A stretch of DNA of 48,429 bases from Bacteroidetes Order II. bacterium. GTDB taxonomy: Bacteria > Bacteroidota > Rhodothermia > Rhodothermales > UBA2364. Below are positions 31,233-40,433 of this stretch, piece by piece (the stretch's first letter is position 1; each line of letters starts with the position of its first letter). The stretch lies in NCBI GenBank assembly GCA_016788705.1, contig JAEUSQ010000013.1:1-48429 (forward strand). Reading direction: 5' to 3'. The notes under the pieces were generated by a model that made no database searches, was not told where the DNA came from, and saw only the letters and a list, made by a program, of their open reading frames with translations. The translations under genes and the position numbers were made by a program.

Positions 31233-33611
31233 TTATTTAGCCAAACTAACTTTTCGGGTGGCGTTAAAGGACTCGCCTAAGATACGGATAAAATACAAGC
31301 CCGAAGCCCAAGCGCTTCCATCCAACCGAAAGGCATGGGTTTCCTGCCCCGCCAAACGTCCACTAAAGACCTGTCCAACTTCCCGCCCCAGCAGGTTATA
31401 GACCCGAATTTGCACGTTTTGGGTACGGGCAACCGTTAAGGTAAACTGGGTTTGGGGATTAAATGGATTGGGGTAAGCTTCCGAAAGGGCAAACGTATCT
31501 GCAAGTTGGATACGCACCTCAAAAGGTCTGCCATGCGTAGCCACGCCGTTTAAGCTATATTCTGTAATGCGAAACGCATGCGTCCCATAAGCCAAGTTTG
31601 GAATAGACAGTTGGTAGTCTTGGGGCCTATGGGGGTTACCTGCGCTTTGAATTCGTTGCAAAACTTCCCAGCCCGTCGCTGTTTGGCGCTCTATTACAAA
31701 GTAGTCGCTATTGATTTCTTGGGCGGTTCGCCACGAAATCGTGGCCGTTTGCCCTGTAATCTGCGTTTGAACTGCTGTAAAGGTGACAGGTAGCGCCGCA
31801 TCTGCAATGTAAAGCATCAAACCGCCATCTCCTGTAGCCGTTGCATAATAATCAACAGCCGTTTTAGCGAGAACCACTGCCAGATCGCCACTCGAAACAT
31901 CAATACTGCGTAAGGTTTGTGTAGTACCAGAAGTCATGGTTCCCCATGCCGTATCCAACCAGCGAACAATCGTCCCATTTTCGCCAACGGCCATACAAAG
32001 ATTGGCGGAAACACAATCCACATCTAATAGGGTAGCCGTTGTTGTAGAAGTTTGGGCGGTCCAATTGGTGCCATTCCACTTTAGAATCGTTCCACCAGCC
32101 CCTACAGCGAGGCAATACGTACCATTCAAACAATGTACCCCATATAAGTTTTGTGTAGAACCCGTACTTTGAACATTAAAAGAACTGGTATTGCCCCTTA
32201 AAACGACCCCGTTATCTCCCGTTGCCACACAAACAACGGGCGTACCAGAACGACAGAAAACGCCGTTTAGATTTGCGGTGCTAGGCGAAGAAAGTAAGCT
32301 CCAAACCCCACTAGACATCCGAACAAGCGTACCGTTATCTCCAACAGCCACGCAGGAACTGGACGAAATGCAAGAGATAGCCTTTAGGTTTTCGGTGGTA
32401 AGGTTGGCCTCTACCCTCTCCCAACTAAAACCAACGCCACTCCATCGCGCAATCTCGCCGCCGTTGCCGACGGCAAAGCAAACCGAGTTTGTACAAGCAA
32501 CGGAGTTCCATGTTGCAGCTGATACAGGCACTTCATGCAACCACTCATTATTATTTTTGTAAAAAACACGTCCATCATCACTAACCATGACACAAGTATT
32601 TGCATCTGGGCAAGAAGAATCTCGTAGATTTTGGACAATACCCCCCGTTGCATATTTCCACGCGTTACCACTATCAGACAAAACCGCTACCCCGCTTTCA
32701 CCAACCCCAATGCAAAGACTATTTGCCCCCTCATCATGCGTACAAGAAACCCCATATAGATTCGTGCTTGTCAGGTTGTCAATCAGCGTCCAATCAATGC
32801 TATTCCAGTCCATAATGTTTCCACCTGCTTGTACCGCCACACACCAGCTTGCGTTCGCACAAGAAACATCTAAAAAATGGGAGATACTTCCAGAGGTTTG
32901 GCTGGCCCATACACTGCTTTCCCACCTTAGAACGGTTCCATTGTCCCCTACGGCTGTACAAGCGGTATCAAAACATGAAATTCCATTGAGGGCCTCTGTA
33001 GTACCTGTTGTGGAGGCACTCCATGCGGTACCATTCCAAAAAAATGCCTTACCATTTCCACCGACAGCCATACAAGCGGATGCACTGGTACAATCTAGGC
33101 CGAAGAGCGATTCCGTAATACCCATAGATTCATCGCTCCATGCCGTGCCATTCCATGATAAAAGGGTACCGCTTGCACCTGTTGCTTTGCAAAAATTAGC
33201 ACTTAAACACGCTACGCCATTTAGGTGATGGGCCGTAGGCGTTGCAGCAACCGTCCAAACGCTCCCATTCCAATACATCGTTGCCCCATTATTCCCCACA
33301 GCCATACAAAACGAGGGGGTTGGGCAATCTATATGATTCATACTGCTTGTGGTTGGGCTAACGACATGTTGCAACTCCCAACGATTGTCGGTTTCATCAA
33401 AAGAGGCTTTGACCAGAGTACCTGATCCACCTACAGCAAAACAGGTTGGCAAGCTATCGGTATTCGGATCAATGCAAGACACCGATTGTAACGTATTGCC
33501 TGCTGCCGCAGGATTTGTAATGGTCCATTGGGCTTGGCTACTTGGGCTTGTTAGAAACGCAAAAAAACTACTTACGAGTAGGATTTTGAAAAGGTAAAGG
33601 CCAGGTCTCAT
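31233..33611 (-). CDS. T9SS-exported repeat protein with a cysteine-paired beta-propeller
   Basis: Surface or secreted protein. I start at the ATG at 33611 because it gives a clean signal peptide (MRPGLYLFKILLVSSFFAFL…SSQAQ); a longer frame to 33698 adds residues without a signal. About 13 repeats of roughly 40 residues follow, each of the form SC-x(5-9)-C-x-AVG-x2-G-x4-WNG-x-W. The two cysteines in most repeats probably form one disulfide per blade, so this is likely a disulfide-stabilised propeller of the BNR/Ycf48 kind. Then comes an Ig/FN3-like segment (VTFTAVQTQITGQTATISWR) and a type A sorting domain (YPNPFNPQTQF, then LLGREVGQV, then WASGLYFIRI, ending KVSLAK). The ligand is unknown. 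Confidence 0.88.
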   Translation of the reverse strand: MRPGLYLFKILLVSSFFAFLTSPSSQAQWTITNPAAAGNTLQSVSCIDPNTDSLPTCFAVGGSGTLVKASFDETDNRWELQHVVSPTTSSMNHIDCPTPSFCMAVGNNGATMYWNGSVWTVAATPTAHHLNGVACLSANFCKATGASGTLLSWNGTAWSDESMGITESLFGLDCTSASACMAVGGNGKAFFWNGTAWSASTTGTTEALNGISCFDTACTAVGDNGTVLRWESSVWASQTSGSISHFLDVSCANASWCVAVQAGGNIMDWNSIDWTLIDNLTSTNLYGVSCTHDEGANSLCIGVGESGVAVLSDSGNAWKYATGGIVQNLRDSSCPDANTCVMVSDDGRVFYKNNNEWLHEVPVSAATWNSVACTNSVCFAVGNGGEIARWSGVGFSWERVEANLTTENLKAISCISSSSCVAVGDNGTLVRMSSGVWSLLSSPSTANLNGVFCRSGTPVVCVATGDNGVVLRGNTSSFNVQSTGSTQNLYGVHCLNGTYCLAVGAGGTILKWNGTNWTAQTSTTTATLLDVDCVSANLCMAVGENGTIVRWLDTAWGTMTSGTTQTLRSIDVSSGDLAVVLAKTAVDYYATATGDGGLMLYIADAALPVTFTAVQTQITGQTATISWRTAQEINSDYFVIERQTATGWEVLQRIQSAGNPHRPQDYQLSIPNLAYGTHAFRITEYSLNGVATHGRPFEVRIQLADTFALSEAYPNPFNPQTQFTLTVARTQNVQIRVYNLLGREVGQVFSGRLAGQETHAFRLDGSAWASGLYFIRILGESFNATRKVSLAK

Positions 33612-34236
33612 ACATGACCCTCCCAAAATGATCGTGGAAGATTCCATAAGAGGTGGTTTTAAAGTTTTAAAGTAAGGTTGAGGTAAAGCCTCATCCAAAA
33701 GAGAAAAGTCTTATTTTGTGATTGAGGATACGATTTGATAAGCATAAAGCCTTTCTCACAATGAGAGTATAAGATAAAGAATATTTCTTAATGAACATAG
33801 CAATATAGATGCAAGCTATTTCGATATAAAGTTGACATTAAGCATGTGTGTTAGATATACCAAATCCAGAAAATCGTCAAATATTCATAAAAGATAAAAG
33901 TTTGAGGCTTTTCATTTTTTATTGGTCCATATCTTTTTCTTCACTTTTCTATATGCAACAGATGGCTTCATTCTTTCTGGGGGTTGGTTTTAGGTATAGT
34001 AGGACCATAGACCGATAAAGAAAAAAACCTTCTCGTTATAAGAAAGGGTATTCATGATACTATGTAAAAAATTAGGCATACAACTCAGTTTTATGTAAAT
34101 TTGTTTCAGATACAATCATCTGGTTTATAAATGTCGGTTTGTCCGCTTTGGTTTTTGGCTACATAGCAGCGAACGCAGCCAACCTTCTCTGATTATTGAT
34201 TTTTTTGTATGCCCGTTGGTATTTTGGCTCATTTAA
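33612..34236. other. Long gene-free AT-rich region
   Basis: No coding frame, RNA gene or mobile element is recognisable in these 625 bases. It is markedly more AT-rich than its surroundings and separates the divergent propeller gene and ferric-iron operon, so it should carry both promoters. The only structures seen are small hairpins such as TGAGG/CCTCA near 33673-33688. A decayed gene beyond recognition is possible. Confidence 0.45.
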
Positions 34237-34253
34237 TTTAGATTGAATCTAAA
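34237..34253. promoter_or_regulatory. Perfect 17-base palindrome, candidate metal-repressor operator of the ferric iron operon
   Basis: TTTAGATTGAATCTAAA is a perfect 8-1-8 palindrome 26 bases upstream of the fbpA-like ATG. It shares the whole left arm TTTAGATT and the right CTAAA with the inverted repeat at 22015-22030 before the MntR-like gene. It has the size and spacing of DtxR-family operators. The likely meaning is metal-responsive repression of ferric iron uptake. Confidence 0.6.
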
Positions 34254-34279
34254 CAAAAAACATTCAAACCCGCACCGTC

Positions 34280-35290
34280 ATGAAGCGATACATTTTATTC
34301 CTTAGCCTAAGCCTCGTCCTTCTCTCCGGCTGCAAGCCAGCCAGCCAAACAACCGAAGAAAAAACATTGATCCTTTATGCTGGACGTGGCAAAGAATTGG
34401 TGGATGGCATTATCGAACGCTTTATGAAAGAATCTGGGATTAACGTACAAATCAAATATGGTAAAACGGCAGAATTGGCGCTGATGCTCCAACAAGAAGG
34501 CGTCAATAGCCCTGCGGATGTTTTTTGGGCACAAGACGCTGGCTCTTTGGGTGCAGTGATGCAAGCCGGACTATTGACCGAACTTCCGCAAGACCTCACC
34601 GGAGCCGTTTCCAAAACTTTCCGGAACCCACACCATCAATGGGTGGCCCTTACTGGCCGCGCCCGCACCCTTGCGTACTCCCTCAAACGAGTTTCCTCTG
34701 CCGATCTACCACAAAGTATCTTTGATCTTTCCAATCCGAAATGGAAAGGGAAGATTGCTTGGTCTCCTGATAATGCCTCGTTTCAGTCTTTTCTAACCGC
34801 GCTCCGCAAAACGCAAGGCGAGGAAAAAGCCCGCGCTTGGCTCTTGGCCATGAAAGCCAATGAACCCAAAGCCTATGCCAATAATGCGGCCATTATAGAG
34901 GCGATCGCCGCTGGAGAAGCCGATCTGGGCTTGCCCAACCATTATTATTTATTATCTTTTACCGATAAAGACCCCAATTATCCAGTGGGGCAAACGGTGT
35001 TTAGGGCGGGAGATGCCGGCAATCTTGTGAATGTTTCGGGGGCGGGCATCCTCAAATCCGGTAAAAACCCAGAGGCCGCAAAAACCTTCTTAAAGTTTAT
35101 TTTGTCGCAAGCAGGACAAACCTACATGGCCAACGACGAATTTGAATACCCGGTTACAGAGGGCGTAAAACGCCATCACAAACTGATGTCAATGGACGAG
35201 TTAGACAAATTAAAACCATCGGTTGACCTTAATTCGCTCGCAGACATAGAGGGCACGCTTGCCCTACTCAAGACCACTGGCATTTTATAA
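34280..35290 (+). CDS. fbpA: Ferric iron ABC transporter substrate-binding lipoprotein (FbpA/FutA-like)
   Basis: Type II periplasmic binding protein for Fe3+. The signal peptide ends in a lipobox (LLSGC). The iron-binding tyrosine pair is at Tyr222-Tyr223 (GLPNHYY), and the opening LILYAGRGKELVDGIIERF and GKTAELALMLQQEG match the FbpA/Idi group. It starts 26 bases after a putative metal-repressor operator and leads a three-gene importer. Confidence 0.92.
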   Translation: MKRYILFLSLSLVLLSGCKPASQTTEEKTLILYAGRGKELVDGIIERFMKESGINVQIKYGKTAELALMLQQEGVNSPADVFWAQDAGSLGAVMQAGLLTELPQDLTGAVSKTFRNPHHQWVALTGRARTLAYSLKRVSSADLPQSIFDLSNPKWKGKIAWSPDNASFQSFLTALRKTQGEEKARAWLLAMKANEPKAYANNAAIIEAIAAGEADLGLPNHYYLLSFTDKDPNYPVGQTVFRAGDAGNLVNVSGAGILKSGKNPEAAKTFLKFILSQAGQTYMANDEFEYPVTEGVKRHHKLMSMDELDKLKPSVDLNSLADIEGTLALLKTTGIL

Positions 35291-35296
35291 GTTATC

Positions 35297-36841
35297 ATGC
35301 AAAACCGGAGCCTTTCCGCCATTTGGTTATTTTCCGCCATACTGACGGCAGGCATGTTGCTCCCATTGCTTTTTTTGCTGTTTAATACCCTTCGTGCAGA
35401 TGAAATCGCATTGGCCGAAGTGTTCACTGTAAGGACCTGGCTGTTGTTTCGGGATACCTTTCTGCTTATGCTGGCAGTGGTGGTTTTGGTGATGGTTTTG
35501 GCATTCCCCCTCGCTTGGATTACAACCCGCACCAATATGCCCGGAAGACAGATACTCACTTGGCTGGGCGTCTTGCCACTGGCCTTCCCTGGATATGTGA
35601 TGGCGTATGCCCTTTTGGCAATTGGTGGGGACTATGGCATGTCCGCCCGACTCTTCGACGTTTCGGTCCCTCGGTTTTACGGGTTTTGGGGCGCATGTTT
35701 GGCCCTTACCATCACCCTATATCCTTATCTTTTTTTAAACCTGCGTACTGCCTTGATCGGTTTAGACCCTTCGGTTGAAGAAAGTGCGCGGTCATTAGGG
35801 ATGAGTGTTCAACAATCTTGGTTTCGGATCATATTGCCGCAGTTACGTCCTGCCCTTTTATCCGGCGGTCTCTTGGTGGCACTCCATGTCTTAGGAGATT
35901 TTGGAGTAGTTTCGTTGATGCGCTATCGCACCTTCAGTTTTGTACTGTATCAAGCCACCGAGATGAGCAATCCGGCAGCGGTTGCCTGCCTCGCCCTTAT
36001 TCCCCTCGCCATCACATTGGTTTTATTGTGGATAGAAGCCCGACAACTCAAAGGACTTCGCTTAGACACCTCCCCACGTGCCGCCAAACGCCGTTTCAGG
36101 TTGCACGAAATAGGATACCTCCAATGGATCCTCTGGATGTTTTACATTATAATGACGTTTATAACAGTTTTACTACCCCTTTTATGTATTGGGTTCTGGG
36201 CTTTCCAGTCGAATAATACTACCCATTGGAAAGAGTTACTGACCTCGTTATGGGCCTCAACTTCTGTGGCCTTCCCTTCTGCCGTGGGCGCTGCGTTGTG
36301 TGCGCTTTTGTTGACCTATGGCGCAGTCCGTCATCCTTCTTTTCAAACCCGCTTATTCGAGCGACTGGCCTATACGGGTTATGCCACACCGCCCGTCGTT
36401 TTTGGTCTGGCCTTTATCGCCTTTGCACTAGGGGCCGTTCCCTTTTTATACCAAACCATGCTTCTATTGGTATTCGCTTACGTTTTTCATGCCCTTGCCG
36501 AGGCGATTGGCCCTGTCCGCTCTGCTCTTTTTCAGGCATCACCCCATATTCAAGAAGCAGCACGTTCTTTGGGTATTTCGGGCTTTTCGGCCTTCCAAAA
36601 GGTGACACTGCCCCTGCTTAAACGGGGTTTACTGACGAGTATGGCTTTCGTCTTCTTGTCTATCATGAAGGAATTGCCCATCACCCTGTTGTTGGCCCCC
36701 ATCGGCTTTGAGTCTCTTGCGATGAACGTCTGGCAATATACCGCAACTGCCAATTTTTCAGCCGCGGCACCATATGCCATCACCATCGTGACGCTTTCCT
36801 CGACTTTTGTAGGCTTACTCCTACACCGCGAAAAAGCCTGA
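35297..36841 (+). CDS. fbpB: Ferric iron ABC transporter permease, fused double-length (FbpB-like)
   Basis: Inner-membrane channel with about 12 helices in two homologous halves. The two coupling (EAA) motifs are EESARSLGMSVQQSWFRIIL in the first half and QEAARSLGISGFSAFQKVTL in the second. This two-in-one arrangement is normal for FbpB. It starts 6 bases after the binding-protein gene. Confidence 0.94.
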   Translation: MQNRSLSAIWLFSAILTAGMLLPLLFLLFNTLRADEIALAEVFTVRTWLLFRDTFLLMLAVVVLVMVLAFPLAWITTRTNMPGRQILTWLGVLPLAFPGYVMAYALLAIGGDYGMSARLFDVSVPRFYGFWGACLALTITLYPYLFLNLRTALIGLDPSVEESARSLGMSVQQSWFRIILPQLRPALLSGGLLVALHVLGDFGVVSLMRYRTFSFVLYQATEMSNPAAVACLALIPLAITLVLLWIEARQLKGLRLDTSPRAAKRRFRLHEIGYLQWILWMFYIIMTFITVLLPLLCIGFWAFQSNNTTHWKELLTSLWASTSVAFPSAVGAALCALLLTYGAVRHPSFQTRLFERLAYTGYATPPVVFGLAFIAFALGAVPFLYQTMLLLVFAYVFHALAEAIGPVRSALFQASPHIQEAARSLGISGFSAFQKVTLPLLKRGLLTSMAFVFLSIMKELPITLLLAPIGFESLAMNVWQYTATANFSAAAPYAITIVTLSSTFVGLLLHREKA

Positions 36842-36933
36842 TCCAATGAAATTTAAATGATCCGACAACCCATTGGTTACATTATGGTCATCTTCAAGGC
36901 TAAATTATAGACTCCTTAATAACCTCCTTTTTT

Positions 36934-37980
36934 ATGGACGCAACACCCCTACTATTAGTACAAGACCTGCATAAATGTTATTGTCCTACTGAAGGCAAAG
37001 TGGTAGCGCAGGTTTCTTTTGCGGTGCAAGAAGAGGAGATTTTTGCCCTCTTAGGCCCAAGTGGTTGTGGAAAAACCACCATTTTACGGATGATTGGGGG
37101 GTTTGAACGACCAGACCAAGGACGGATTATACTAAGGAGCCGCACCCTTTCGGATGCGCATACATGGATTCGGCCAGAAAAGAGGGGCATTGGCTTTGTC
37201 TTTCAGGAATATGCCCTATTCCCGCATTTAGATGTTCGGGCAAATGTAATGTTTGGCTTGCACCACCTCCCCAAATCTGCCCGCCCCGACCGTGCCGACG
37301 AAATGCTCCGGCTTGTAGGCTTGCAAAAACTGGCTCACCGAAAACCACACGAACTTTCTGGCGGACAACAACAACGAGTAGCCCTTGCCCGCGCAATGGC
37401 CCCCAAACCACAACTCATTCTGTTAGACGAACCCTTCTCGAATTTAGACGCCGTCCTTCGCAACGAAACACGCGACGAATTGCGCCTTTTATTGAAAGAA
37501 GCCAAAATGAGCGCCATTCTGGTAACACACGATCAAGAAGAAGCTTTTTCATTTGCAGACCGAATCGGGGTAATGCAAGAAGGCCACCTCGAACAATTGG
37601 GGACTCCCGAAGAACTCTATTACGAGCCCAATACCTTGTTCGTCGCCCAGTTTCTCGGCAAGACCAACTTGTTCTTTTCTGAGGCAGCCGGAAATATGGC
37701 CGAAAGCCCGGTTGGAACCATTTCCCTAAAGCGTGCTGCCAAAGGCGATGTTTTAGTCGCACTCCGACCAGAGCACTTAGACATTCGTTTGGTGAACGAA
37801 GGGGATCCGATACAAGCCGAAGTCATCTCTAAGGATTTCCGTGGCCACGACATCACCTACCGCCTCCGTCAAAAAGGGCTGGAATTTTTGGTACATACCG
37901 ATAATCGCCACCGCTTTAATGTCGGTGATCGGGTTTCCGTAAAACCGGTTGAACCCGGTGTGGTCCTTAAACGCGCATAA
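36934..37980 (+). CDS. fbpC: Ferric iron ABC transporter ATP-binding protein (FbpC-like)
   Basis: ATPase with Walker A GPSGCGKT (41-48), Q-loop FVFQEYALFPH, signature LSGGQQQR, Walker B LILLDEPFSNLD and switch His in VTHDQEEA. A C-terminal TOBE-like domain (about 240-348) follows, ending in DRVSVKPVEPGVVL. The permease precedes it by 92 bases, a gap with no gene, so it is probably in the same transcript. The assignment to ferric iron rests on the operon partner. Confidence 0.93.
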   Translation: MDATPLLLVQDLHKCYCPTEGKVVAQVSFAVQEEEIFALLGPSGCGKTTILRMIGGFERPDQGRIILRSRTLSDAHTWIRPEKRGIGFVFQEYALFPHLDVRANVMFGLHHLPKSARPDRADEMLRLVGLQKLAHRKPHELSGGQQQRVALARAMAPKPQLILLDEPFSNLDAVLRNETRDELRLLLKEAKMSAILVTHDQEEAFSFADRIGVMQEGHLEQLGTPEELYYEPNTLFVAQFLGKTNLFFSEAAGNMAESPVGTISLKRAAKGDVLVALRPEHLDIRLVNEGDPIQAEVISKDFRGHDITYRLRQKGLEFLVHTDNRHRFNVGDRVSVKPVEPGVVLKRA

Positions 37981-38122
37981 ACCAAAAACCCAGCAACGGT
38001 TCATGCGTTAACTGTCCGTGAATAGTAGATACACATACCCTATTTCGGTAAACGGCATGAACCTTCCGGGTGGTTTCGGGTTTTTAATTTTTATAAGCAC
38101 CGAACATCCCCAAACCCCGCCT

Positions 38123-39640
38123 ATGAATCCTCCTCCCATCCAAACCCTTGGCGAATTAAAAAAGTCCGGATACGTCTTCCGAACGGTTAAAGAAGAATTA
38201 CGCCATAACCTGATCCTAAAGCTCAAGGCAAAACAACCTGTCTTCGAGGGGATGATCGGCTATGAACGAACGGTCATTCCACAAATTCAGAATGCACTCC
38301 TTGCCCGTCACGACCTTATCCTACTAGGCCTACGCGGACAAGGCAAGACCAGGCTCATACGGATGCTGGCTTCGCTCTTAGATGAATATATCCCTTTTAT
38401 CGAAGGCAGCGAACTCAATGAAAACCCACTGAACCCCATCACAAAGTATGGGAAAAACTTGGTAAATGAAAAAGGCGACGAAACCCCCATCACTTGGCTA
38501 CACAGATCGGAACGATACACTGAAAAACTCGCCACGCCGGATACCAATATGGCAGACCTGATCGGGGATATTGACCCCATCAAAGCCGCTACCCGACGAT
38601 TGACCTATGCCGACGAAGAAGTGATCCATTTTGGATTAATCCCACGCGCCAATCGGGGAATCTTTGCGATCAATGAATTACCAGACCTCCAGCCACGGAT
38701 CCAAGTGGGGCTTCTGAACATTATGGAAGAGCAAGATGTCCAGATACGGGGCTTTAACCTCCGTATTCCACTAGACCTGCTGCTGGTTTTTACTGCCAAT
38801 CCCGAAGACTACACCAATCGTGGCAGTATCATTACCCCCCTTAAAGACCGGATTGACAGCCAGATCATTACCCACTATCCTAAGAACTTAGAAACGGGGA
38901 TCGAAATTACCCGCCAAGAAGCTTGGCAAGAACGAGGTGGTGGCGTACAAATAGAGGTGCCACACTTCTTTCGGGAAATCATTGAACAAGTAGCTTTCGA
39001 GGCCCGTACCAGCGAATACATAGACCAGAAGTCCGGCGTTTCGGTTCGGATGACACGCTCCGCACTCGAAGCCCTGATCTCCGCTGCCGAAAGACGCGCC
39101 CTCTTCCACCATGAACAAAAAACCACTGTACGGATATCAGACTTGTTGCAAGTTGAACCAGCCATCACCGGAAAAGTGGAATTGGTATATGAAGGAGAGC
39201 AAGAAGGAGCCCAAAATGTCGCTCGATTACTCATCGGAAAAGCCGTAAAGGCCATTTTTCTGCGTTACTTCCCCGATCCAGCAGATAAAAAATCAGGGAA
39301 AGCCGCTTATAAAGAAGTCCTGAACTGGTTTGCGAAAGGAAATAGCCTTACTTTTCGGCACGACATGGACCAAGCAGATTATCATAAAGCCCTCACAAAG
39401 ATCCATGGACTCGAAGAAATGGTACAAAAAACCATCCAAACCCACCGAGAGGCGGACAAGCTGGTAATGATGGAGTGGGTACTGGAAGCGTTGCACCAAC
39501 ATTCCCTCGTCGGAAAAGACTATTCGGAGTTCTTTGCTTCCTATAGCGACATCGTGGGGTCTATGTTATCTGGCATTGGGAATTTATCCGACGAAGACGA
39601 AGATTGGGACGACGACACCTATCGCCGCCCCCGAAAATAA
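38123..39640 (+). CDS. MoxR-type AAA+ ATPase (magnesium-chelatase-like)
   Basis: AAA+ protein of 505 residues, started at ATG 38123; a GTG at 38018 in frame would add 35 residues that look non-coding. Walker A is GLRGQGKT at 69-76. The Walker B region reads GIFAINELPDL at 179-189, with Asn where most ATPases have Asp; this is a feature of the subgroup. RIQVGLLNIMEEQDVQIRG and NPEDYTNRG are typical sensor stretches. A helical C-terminal half ends in a very acidic tail. MoxR ATPases usually work with a VWA protein; none lies next to it here, though NorD is in the window. Function unknown. Confidence 0.85.
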   Translation: MNPPPIQTLGELKKSGYVFRTVKEELRHNLILKLKAKQPVFEGMIGYERTVIPQIQNALLARHDLILLGLRGQGKTRLIRMLASLLDEYIPFIEGSELNENPLNPITKYGKNLVNEKGDETPITWLHRSERYTEKLATPDTNMADLIGDIDPIKAATRRLTYADEEVIHFGLIPRANRGIFAINELPDLQPRIQVGLLNIMEEQDVQIRGFNLRIPLDLLLVFTANPEDYTNRGSIITPLKDRIDSQIITHYPKNLETGIEITRQEAWQERGGGVQIEVPHFFREIIEQVAFEARTSEYIDQKSGVSVRMTRSALEALISAAERRALFHHEQKTTVRISDLLQVEPAITGKVELVYEGEQEGAQNVARLLIGKAVKAIFLRYFPDPADKKSGKAAYKEVLNWFAKGNSLTFRHDMDQADYHKALTKIHGLEEMVQKTIQTHREADKLVMMEWVLEALHQHSLVGKDYSEFFASYSDIVGSMLSGIGNLSDEDEDWDDDTYRRPRK

Positions 39641-39684
39641 CGGCTATGTAGGCATTTGACGTACAACACATTGCGCAAAAGCCT

Positions 39685-39749
39685 ATTGAACGAAATTCAA
39701 TGAACGGAATACCTTAATCAATTAATGCTTGCTGCCTCACAATGAGGCA
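39685..39749 (+). promoter_or_regulatory. Operator-like dyad and 5' UTR stem-loop before the HiPIP gene
   Basis: ATTGAA-N5-TTCAAT (39685-39701) is a 17-base dyad resembling CRP/FNR-type sites, although the spacer is five rather than four. Downstream, TGCCTCA (39733-39739) / TGAGGCA (39743-39749) forms a perfect 7-bp stem with a three-base loop, 28 bases before the ATG. No T run follows, so it is not a terminator; it may stabilise the mRNA or bind a protein. Confidence 0.4.
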
Positions 39750-39777
39750 ACCCTCTTACACTTAAACACAAAATCTC

Positions 39778-40110
39778 ATGCAAGAAAAACTCAACCGCAG
39801 AGACTTCTTATTTAAGGCTGCCATGGTTGGCGCTGTCGCACCTGCCTTAGCAGGAACGTTAGCTGCCTGTGGCGGTGGTGGCGATACCGCAGCAGCGGGT
39901 TGTAACGACACAACGGGCCTTGCACCTGCGGACATCACCATGCGTCAAACCCTGAAGTACGTAGATGTAACAACCGATCCGACGAAGGCTTGTGACGGTT
40001 GTCAACTCTATATTGCAGCAACCGGCGGTGCGGCTTGTGGCAAATGCAGTGTGGTCAAAGGACCGATCGCACCCAAAGGATACTGCACCAGTTGGGTTAA
40101 AAAAGCCTAA
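39778..40110 (+). CDS. High-potential iron-sulfur protein (HiPIP) with a Tat signal
   Basis: Small periplasmic [4Fe-4S] electron carrier. The N-terminus carries a twin-arginine motif (NRRDFLFKAA) and then LAAC, a possible lipobox at Cys31. The cluster ligands are Cys72 and Cys75 (CDGC), Cys90 (CSVV) and Cys103 (GYCTSW); Cys87 is an extra. Length and end (CTSWVKKA) match the family. In related bacteria HiPIPs donate electrons to terminal oxidases and can serve nitric oxide reductase, so it may feed the NirK/NorCB chain encoded here; that link is inferred. Confidence 0.93.
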   Translation: MQEKLNRRDFLFKAAMVGAVAPALAGTLAACGGGGDTAAAGCNDTTGLAPADITMRQTLKYVDVTTDPTKACDGCQLYIAATGGAACGKCSVVKGPIAPKGYCTSWVKKA

Positions 40111-40127
40111 TCATAGCCCATTTTATA

Positions 40128-40161
40128 AACCTGTCTTTCCTGCCCGAAGGACGGGTTTTTT
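40128..40161 (+). terminator. Intrinsic terminator of the HiPIP gene
   Basis: Eight-base-pair stem AACCTGTC (40128-40135) / GACGGGTT (40150-40157) including one G-T pair, followed by T4. It lies 17 bases after the stop. Confidence 0.75.
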
Positions 40162-40433
40162 AATGTCTTAAAAATAATGCTTATTTAGACTAATTCCAAA
40201 TAGAAAACAAAATTTTTACAAACCCGTCCCAAAAAATATTTCCCTTCCCATATTCAGATAGAAAATCGCTTACAGAATTTTAACCTGCCAGTGGTATTCG
40301 TGATGGATCTACATACTAATTGGTTCGCTAAGAAAATTGGCACGTGTAACCGTAAAGTGATGTCATAAGATATTGGCAGGATCATCGGTTTTGTGCAAGA
40401 CAAACAACTAACGTTAAAGATCGCATGGCGACT

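Noticed and set aside
40260-40420. A plus-strand stretch reading LPVVFVMDLHTNWFAKK with one stop, like a transposase relic
   Set aside because: The similarity is too weak and short to assign a family; the 272-base gap around it otherwise shows nothing.
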